This document shows positions 56,691 to 64,000 of a DNA stretch of 64,000 nt, one piece after another. Numbering within the stretch: position 1 is the stretch's first letter; every line of letters begins with the position of its first letter. This DNA comes from Spisula solida (taxonomy: Eukaryota > Mollusca > Bivalvia > Venerida > Mactridae): NCBI GenBank assembly GCA_947247005.1, contig OX365962.1, positions 10,389,201 through 10,453,200 on the forward strand, in the 5' to 3' direction. Both the position numbers and the translations under genes were made by a program. The notes beneath the pieces were generated by a model. That model saw nothing but the letters and a program-made list of their open reading frames with translations. It made no database searches and was not told where the DNA came from.

Positions 56691-57583
56691 TTTTTATGTT
56701 CCTTTATATGTCTAATGTGCTCTGCGTTTTTTGCTGAGTGCTGCCTTCCCTGTCCAATTTGTTATTACAATTCATTTTTTTATGTTCCGACGTATGATAT
56801 GTGACTATGTCAATAATACAATAATGATGGTTATAATAAAGACAAAGGAGATATGGTGATGGTAGTCGTTATTCCGTCCGACCCGTTTGTGTTCAACTCA
56901 TCCAGACGTAACACACGTTACTAGGTAGATTTGTAATTCAGAACAGCAAAATTTGATAAAAGTTTCCATTTGACTCGATACAATATACATCACATTATAC
57001 AATTAGTTCATGTCTGTTTGGTCAACAGTCAAAACTATTGTCCCGAGGTATACTTTTGAACTGTTGCACGAGGCCGATAGGCCGAGGGCAACAGTTCAAA
57101 ATGTCTTCACCGATACCGAGGGACAATAGTTTTGACTGTTAACCCAAAAAAGACATGAAATAACTGTTTTATTACCTAATACTCTATAGAACTAAAGTAA
57201 AGTTCTACTAATACAACGAACAAAAAGGACATTTCCAGGACATTTTGTCATTCTAATAGCGGACAATTATTGTTATAAATTCAAGACTGTCATTATCCCC
57301 ATGATTTTACTATCAAACACATAAAACCGGTACAGCATATTTTTAGCGGACTATGTCAGTTGTCCTACATTATTTGTAACATGCTCATCTAGTACTGGAT
57401 TTTTTGGTGATGCATAACTTCACAAAAAATTGTTTGGTTACGAAGTTACGAATCTGGAGCAAGCCGTTTCCAAAAGGCGCTACCGAGCGCTTTCCTACGT
57501 CTATGCAACCTATCGAAGCGCTTCGTAATAAAGCAAAAAAGAGACTTGAACAATGTGTTCAAGAGTTATATTAAAAACACAGG

Positions 57584-58560
57584 TAACTGTATCATTAATA
57601 AACAGTACCTAAAAAAAAATTTAAAAAAGTTTTTTTGTTAAATTTAGAATTCTTATACAAGGTATATTTCCCGGAGAAGTGATCGTACAGTCACTGGGTG
57701 TATTTTGTTTTTTTCATAATTTAAAGCATTTACGGCATTATTCATCTATTTAAAGCTGTGGGTGATCAAAAACATCTTTGTGAATCGAAAGCATTCGAAA
57801 ACATGCTTAAATTTACCTTCGTACGATATAATTCATTGTTTAAACTTTGATTTTATTTTTCGAGGGCGTAAAACGCTGTAGGAACGACTGTAGTGGTTTT
57901 TAGTGTGTCTGACGGGTATTTAGAACGTATTTTATAACGGTCGTTTTCATTGGCGTAGTATACATCGTTTGTACGCTGGTTACCAAGTCCTGGGAAACCC
58001 CAATGAAATCAACCAATGAAAATCGTTGTTACAAAAAGGAAATCACGCGCATCATTCGGAACGTTCGGAGAAACATGGAGTCATTTTGACATTTAAATAT
58101 GCAAACGATTCGTTTTTCGACTTACACGTATACATTCACTGAAGTGAACATGTGTCAACCAGGTAAATCTGTTCCAACTTTTTCGTTCTTTAATTTTACC
58201 GCAATATTATGTTTCTACACAACGGTAAATTCGACATATGTTGGTGATTTACTCAATATTTCCGTGTTTTTGTTTTTATTTAGTCCACCCCAGTGACCGG
58301 TTGGTCACCGTGAAAAGTATTTATGGTATAACTGTTTAACTACTTGACCAATTTCGATGGGATTTCGCATGAAAGTAGTTATAGTCATGTTTTTTACGAA
58401 TATAATTACTTTATGAAGATATCGAAAGCCAATTCTTGTTTTTGATACCTGGTCAATTCATGGAAATACACCTTGTATAAGAATTCTAAATTTAACAAAA
58501 AAAAATTATTTTTTTTAGGTACTGTTTATTAATGATACAGTTACCTGTGATTAAAAATAC
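57584..58560. mobile_element. TIR element without transposase
   Basis: About 90-bp inverted ends: left 'acaggtaactgtatcattaa' to 'gaattcttatacaaggta'; right 'taccttgtataagaattcta'-like to 'ttaatgatacagttacctgt'. The interior holds short ORFs only. It sits inside a larger inverted pair of 'caacagtcaaaactattg'-type sequences (about 57020-57160 and 58610-58680), so a nested insertion is possible. Confidence 0.7.
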
Positions 58561-59224
58561 CCTATAGGTGTTTTTGCAGGAATTTATATTGCGCATCGTA
58601 GTGCGCAGGTAACAGTTCATCCAGGGGTACAACAGTCAAAACTGTTGCCCTCCCGACAAAGAACTGTTTCATACCTGAATCTAAAAATAACCATTAAGAC
58701 CTTAAACAGTCACAAATAACGAATTACTCGTTATATAGAGTGATAGGTAATAAAACAAACTAAAGCAGTCTCAGAGTGACTAATGGTACACACAAATACC
58801 GCTTTTTCACAGACGTATGGCAAACCACATCTATAAGAAAAAGTCTGCTACATTTATTTTAAATTTAAGAATATATGACAAAGTTTTGGTCCTGACAACA
58901 TAAATTATGGTTATGTCTGACATTTGAACTCCCAAGTGTGACCTTGACCTATGCGATAGTGACGTAATTGTTTTGCAAGACACACCGCCTGGTAGTAGTT
59001 AACATTTGTGCCACATTATTTTCAAATAAATGCGTTAGTTAAGCACCGGACAAGCTATATTGTGGCAATTTTTTATTTTACCTTTGAACTTTAAGTGTGG
59101 CCTTGACCTTTGAGATATTGATGTAATTGTTTCGCACATCGTCTGGTAGTAGTGAGCATTTGTGTCACGTGTTTTAAAATCCCACAATAAATGACTTAAA
59201 TTATGGCCATTTGTATGCCTCCAG

Positions 59225-59660
59225 CACTCAGCTTAACCAGCTGAGCACGGAAAACATAAACACACACAAGGCACAATGCCCACCTGAACTAGCTGAGCAC
59301 AGAAAACATAAAAACACACAAGGCACAATGCCAACCTGAACTAGCTGAGCACGGAAAACATAAAAACACACAAGGCACAATGCCCACCAACTAGCTGAGC
59401 ACGGAAAACACAAAAACACACAAGGCACAATGCCCACCTGAACTAGCTGAGCACAGAAAACATAAAAACACGCAAGGCACAATGCCCACCTGAACCAGCT
59501 GAGCACGGAAAACATAAAAACACACAAGGCACAATGCCCACCTGAACTAGCTGAGCACAGAAAACATAAACAATAGATTCTGTGGCGCTCACCTGATAAA
59601 CATGACCAAACCAGACGAGCACAGAAAACGTAAAAAACATACAAGGCACAATGACCAACC
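59225..59660 (-). repeat. 52-bp tandem array, six to seven units
   Basis: Units contain 'ctagctgagcacggaaaaca' and 'acacacaaggcacaatgccc', with 'gcacaatg' starts near 59271, 59323, 59375, 59425, 59477 and 59529, then one separate at 59645. Being not a multiple of three, the unit creates three rotating open frames, which explains the long Cys/Phe-rich minus-strand ORFs. It ends 30 bp before exon j. Confidence 0.88.
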
Positions 59661-59689
59661 TAAATCCTAGTCACATTTCTTCATTACAG

Positions 59690-59780
59690 CCCGATCCAAC
59701 TGCACCTTTTATACGACCTGGTGATGGCAGAGACAATGATGGGGATGGCAAGGTTGACGAAGAAATACAGAATGGTGTCG
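59690..59780 (+). CDS. IgGFc-binding-like gene, exon j (calcium-loop repeat 1)
   Basis: Acceptor 'cttcattacag', donor 'GTAAGA'. Thirty codons and one base: PDPTAPFIRPGDGRDNDGDG then KVDEEIQNGV. The D-N-D-G-D-G-K-V-D-E-E core resembles EF-hand or thrombospondin type 3 calcium loops. Similar 'DGxDNDxDGxxDEE' repeats follow IgGFc-binding domains in other molluscan proteins as I remember them. Confidence 0.85.
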
Positions 59781-62152
59781 GTAAGAACCGTTAGCGCCTG
59801 ATTGGATGTAACGTTTCTATATTCTTATAATTGACCAATCAGCATGACGCATGTTGACATTGCTCTCGAATATTTGATTTGTGATTGGCTGTTTCACAAA
59901 GTAAGTTTTTTTGTTAAACAGAGGAAGTATTTATTCAACTGTATTAAGGGCACAATTTAAAAGTAAATAAATGTTTTTCCAAATTTCAACACTGGACGTC
60001 ATCACGGCATGACGTTAAATGATTGTCACGTAGCCATGCGTATGTTTGTTGCTAGAGTTACAACGTCACTCAGTATTCTAAGGGGCATGAACGGACGATT
60101 CATAATCTACAGGTCCTGTTTGACAAACTATTAGTGGCATCCATTGAACCTCGATCAAGACGTCTGAATACTGCGATACAATCCGATTGTCATTTTCTGG
60201 TGACGTCATCCCGACATTATGTTAAAAACTTTTGAGATTTTGACCATGCGTTGCTCGAGAAATGGAAACAGAAACCGTTGACTTTTGTCCGGAGATTTTG
60301 GCGATAATGGTTCGCTTTGTGTTAAGTGATAGGTTACACATTCGATTTTGGGAAGCTTTAGAATTTTTGTTTTGACCACTTATGTTTGTAATTTGGATGT
60401 TTGCGACAAGTAGCGTTTTGTGGTTATTATTAGTTTAGGGTACATATAGAAATGAATAATAGACATTGATAAAAAAGATATTCTATTTCTTACAATCATT
60501 TATAAAAACGAAAGATCGATTAAATTCCTCGCATGTACATGACTTAACGTTTTGTTTTGAATATATAACATCGATACCCGTTATATTCTGGACACCCTGG
60601 CACTCACATAATAGCTTCTCTGTCGAATCGTTTGATGAGCATTCAATGATTGCATGGCCGCCATTGTTCTAGTGAACCCTAGTAATCAGGTCACATGATT
60701 CCATACCGTGGGAAAGGGATTACAAAATATAGCATAAGCCGATAAGAATGTTTATATAAGAACACAAGTCCCAAATAGTTCGCTACTGCAGGAATTCCGC
60801 ACTTTAATCAACGATTAACACATGCATGAAATAGTCCAAACTGAATGGTTAGATGGTCACCGGAATATCAAGAATTAATACAAAAATTCGTTAAATACAT
60901 AAAATATTTACGGACGACATTTATACATGATATAAAATTTGCGACCAATACTTTTATTTGGGAATAAACGGTGGTGAAACGTTCACAAACGACATTTTAT
61001 TCAGTCCACGCTCACCCATAAACGTTTGGTTTACGTTTGAGCAAATAACGTCAAGTGTAAGGGGAGTAACTCAGACACCAATGTTTGAAAATGCATTCGG
61101 TACTCAGCCGAAGCAAAAAAAAGTGTCCAGATGGGCATACTTAAGAAATAAACTATGAAAGACCGTTGTATACCGGCTGTTATACAATGGTTTGGAGTTC
61201 TGGGGGGCGTTTTATCAAGATGTCTTAGCTACGACATGTCTTATCTTAAATCTGCAACTTACGACAAAACAATAAGATGTGACAAAACCGTTTAATCAAC
61301 GTTGTCGTAACTCGAGTGTCGCAACTAAGACAAACTTTTGTCGTAAGTCGGTAAAATTGGAGTCGCCGTCTAGAAACGTCACTTCCGCTACGTGACGCGC
61401 GCTTGTCAAATAAGCGTTGTCAATGGAAACAATTAACATTATGTTGCCGGCAATTTGCGATTACCCGAAAAAGCTACTAAAAATATCAGATTAAGAACAA
61501 ATAACTAAATTAAGACCAAAATCAAATAAATACCCATCGATTGACGAATGAATTCAGCGAAATGCATTGAAGTGAATATTGTAAGTTGCGAAGCTAGAGG
61601 GCCTAAACTGTGTGCGGCGGATTGGTTCGAAGCTACAAAATGAGGCCTGAGTGATTAATAACAAGCGTCAGAACGACATATACAACGGCTTTTGAATATT
61701 TATTTCGATTCTAACATGTTTTAAACTCGGAATTATATATTAAACCAGTGTTATTTTGCGAGATCTACGTTGCTTACGTTACTTGTTTACCTGCATGACG
61801 TCATAAAAACGACGTGACGTCATTTTCATTGTATATCGGCCGATTTACGACGTTATGATTTGTTCTTTGTATATATAGGCAAAATCGCCGGTCATGTTAG
61901 AATATAACATTAACACGATTCACAGATCTATGCTTCCTCTATTACACCTAGATTATAGACAAAGTTTGTGTTACGTGTTTGTTATGTAATTCGTCCGGCA
62001 GCTTTTAGTAGGATTATTTTTGCCAGAATTATACCCCTTTTTGGGGAGACATAATTTTGTATGTCGATAACACACTCACTAGATAAAATCCAGTTATAAA
62101 TATGCCACACTTAATTAAATGGATAACTATACTCATAACTCTCTTCTTACAG
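59781..62152. other. Intron between exons j and k
   Basis: No gene supported. An element at 61695-61908 has ends 'tttcgattctaacatg' and 'catgttagaat' (inverted). A fragment at 61200-61370 with 'gcgttttatcaagatgtctt' looks like part of another MITE. Confidence 0.4.
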
Positions 62153-62206
62153 ATGATGATGGCGATGGTTCAATTGACGAAGACGTTACTACACACAATA
62201 TGCACG
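62153..62206 (+). CDS. IgGFc-binding-like gene, exon k (calcium-loop repeat 2)
   Basis: Acceptor 'ctcttcttacag', donor 'GTAAGT'. Two bases, 17 codons, one base: DDGDGSIDEDVTTHNMH, with the leading Asp formed across the junction. It is a second D-D-D-G-D-G-S-I-D-E-D loop, separate from the first and in phase. The gene continues beyond this exon because no stop is present. Confidence 0.85.
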
Positions 62207-62570
62207 GTAAGTTCTTCTAGGGCATTGTCAAAGCCGCTTATCGTTTGATAACTATGGATCAAGGCCAGAGCTACAGATAAGCTGCATATTGGGGTAATAA
62301 ACCAGTTAATTATCGTAAAAACCCAATAGATTTTAAGAGGAGGGAGTAAAAACGCAAAGACAATCTTAAATACCCAACTAAAATACGATGGTATAGTGAA
62401 AAATAGTATATTATAGATCATTCACCCTATGATTTTATTAAATACCCAATTAAAATTTGTCAAAACCCAAACAAAATTGAAACTCAGGGGTAAAATACCC
62501 AATGAACTAAAACCTTATATGTAGCTCTGTCAAGGATTGTGTTGTAGCAAATGGTTTGAAACATAGTTTT

Positions 62571-62907
62571 ATCACATGTTTGACGTCGCGGTAGCGTAAT
62601 AAAGCCATTATTTATTTTTGATAATACACTAGTGTAATAAAGCTATCACGCGACCTCATTCAAAGGATAGGCGACGTCGTTAAAATTGCGCGTTTATAAT
62701 AGTGAAAAATAAGTAGCTTTTTTATGTTTCGGCCGGAAAAGGCTAACATGTGATAAAAAGAACATTACATTTGTGACTTTCCACATCGAATTTATTAAAC
62801 TCGTTGAAAAAATCGATAAAATGCTCGACAGAGCCTCGCATTTTATTATTTTATTCAACTCGTTTAATAAATTCAATATTGAAAGACACTCATGTAATAT
62901 CCTCTAT
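62571..62907. mobile_element. Hairpin MITE, copy 2
   Basis: 337 bp nearly identical to 43896-44231 in the same orientation, including the internal inverted repeat around 'aaactcgttgaa'. It lies 365 bp downstream of exon k. Confidence 0.8.
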
Positions 62908-64000
62908 ATATAACTAATGATTAAAACCGTCTTGAACGACATTATGTACTGTATTAATGGTTAAATTAGTGACGTAAATACAATGACGAATGTCGCGTAT
63001 TTCGACCAACGAAAGATAGTAAAATATCCGACAGGGAAGACAGCACTGATATATAAGAACTGTAACAGCTGAGCGCACGTAAAAACATCAGACAACAATT
63101 ACACGACAAAATGCCCAACACACAACTTAAGGTGAAAATAAACTTAACCGCTGAAAGTTTCAGCTGTCAAAAAGTTATAAGTGCAAGTCCCAGCTGTCAA
63201 AAAGTTATAAGTACAAGTCCCAGCTGTCAAAAAGTTATAAGTGCAAGTTTCAGCTGTCAAAAAGTTGAAAGTGCAAGTCCTAGCTGTCAAAAAGCTGAAA
63301 GAAATAATTTAAGTCATAAAAAGCACTCTACTAAGACATGATAAAAATGGCTCATATTTCCGCATGGATTGTTTGAAATTCGTTAGATTTTTTATCAGAG
63401 AAAACATCGAAATTATACAATACGTATATTCGTCAAAACTTGTTATGTGTAATAACTAGCTTACCTATTTCACTCAACCTAAGATTTTTTATAGACATTG
63501 CAAGTTCCGCTGTCAATATAAAAAGATAATATCTTTTGTTTTAATACACGTTTTCAGCAATGTCATTAACCACTTCTGTGCCACAGGGCCTATTTGGCCT
63601 ATTATTGTTTACTACGTTGAGTGCCAACGGGCTATTTGGCCTATTTTTATATGGACTTAAGGAACCTGGAAATATTACATCTAAACACCGTACGAAAGGG
63701 TTAATATGTAAACAAGTAAGGGTCAAAACATTATGACGTCGTTTCCGGTGGAATTCGGACATGACGTCATGCGTCTGACGACGTTAATATTGGCGCCATT
63801 TCGCGGATCGAGCATCAAAAGTGACCACCGAAAAAGTGATTAATTATGCAGTTAATAGACGGTTGCACAAAAATAAACTATTTACAACAGTTGAATAATG
63901 ATAACTCGTCAGTCTGATTGCAAAAGTAATTAAATATTCGTGTTTGATACACAGTAATTATGTTACGAACTTTGCGTGATTATCACATCATTTTGACATG
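62908..64000. other. Right end: dispersed repeat and 30-bp array
   Basis: 63030-63330 is a dispersed 52-bp-family copy ('gacagggaagacagcactg', 'acaaaatgcccaacac') leading into a 30-bp array. At 63558-63715 lies a splice-compatible open stretch (see findings). No other gene seen to the end. Confidence 0.45.
63150..63305. repeat. 30-bp tandem array
   Basis: Five units of 'gtgcaagtcccagctgtcaaaaagttataa' type (15-mer halves 'gtgcaagtcccagct' and 'gtcaaaaagttataa'), with small changes. The unit is a multiple of three and stop-free, so the + frame repeats S-C-Q-K-V-I-S-A-S-P. It is similar to 'aagtccaagctgtcgaaaag' in the dispersed family. Confidence 0.8.

Larger units (their letters stand above)
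55706..59689. other. Intron between exons i and j
   Basis: 4.0 kb with an 'aactaggtcac' array, an inverted-repeat pair around 57.0-58.7 kb, a TIR element and the 52-bp array near 59.3 kb. No gene. Confidence 0.6.

Noticed and set aside
59228..59658. Long Cys/Phe-rich minus-strand ORF resembling a repetitive secreted protein
   Set aside because: It arises from the 52-bp array. The unit is not a multiple of three, so open frames appear by rotation, and the same unit occurs in clearly non-coding dispersed repeats.

Overview
The window is eukaryotic, intron-rich and AT-rich. It looks like a lophotrochozoan, most likely bivalve mollusc, genome. The evidence is a secreted IgGFc-binding-domain gene ending in DxDxDG repeats, many LINE, Tc1/mariner and MITE copies, tRNA-derived SINE heads, and 'ggtcaaaaactaggtcac' arrays of a type I associate with molluscs. 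The species cannot be named from sequence alone. No bacterial-style operons, CRISPR arrays or convincing viral genes were seen.

The only host gene I can support lies on the + strand from about 24.1 kb to past 62.2 kb. Eleven exons (24124-24281, 25503-25678, 31055-31265, 32952-33046, 34690-34884, 48099-48324, 50770-50874, 53440-53547, 55503-55705, 59690-59780, 62153-62206) have compatible intron phases and join into one open frame of about 540 codons. The first exon is an unrecognised cysteine-bearing segment. The next eight form an IgGFc-binding N-terminal-type domain. The last two encode acidic calcium-loop-like repeats. The 5' end (signal peptide) and 3' end are not identified. A phase-compatible but doubtful next exon lies at 63558-63715.

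Left flank, 0-24 kb: three copies of a >2 kb non-autonomous repeat (0-7.7 kb); a complete Tc1/mariner element with one frameshift (7.8-9.1 kb); two MITEs; and a nested pair of non-LTR retrotransposons on the minus strand (about 11.45-19.85 kb). In the nested pair, an RTE-type LINE (16067-19194), flanked by a perfect 13-bp target-site duplication, interrupts ORF1 of an older LINE whose 1119-codon ORF2 is still open. A LINE 3' remnant (19.8-20.5 kb) and a decayed related LINE (22.0-24.1 kb) follow.

The introns are packed with repeats: a ~168-bp tandem satellite (25.8-26.5 kb), a 75-bp minisatellite (27.8-28.6 kb) flanked by inverted copies of a dispersed repeat, a near-perfect long palindrome (665-bp arms, 36.8-38.3 kb), a pogo/Tigger-like element (38.5-40.0 kb), a broken L1/Tx1-like LINE (40.2-45.0 kb), a hAT-like MITE with 8-bp duplication inside another LINE remnant (48.6-49.1 kb), SINE heads (about 50.2 and 50.7 kb), a mariner-type MITE (52.3-53.3 kb) and a TIR element (57.6-58.6 kb). 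A 52-bp repeat unit recurs at many places and is expanded into tandem arrays at 47.2 and 59.3 kb.
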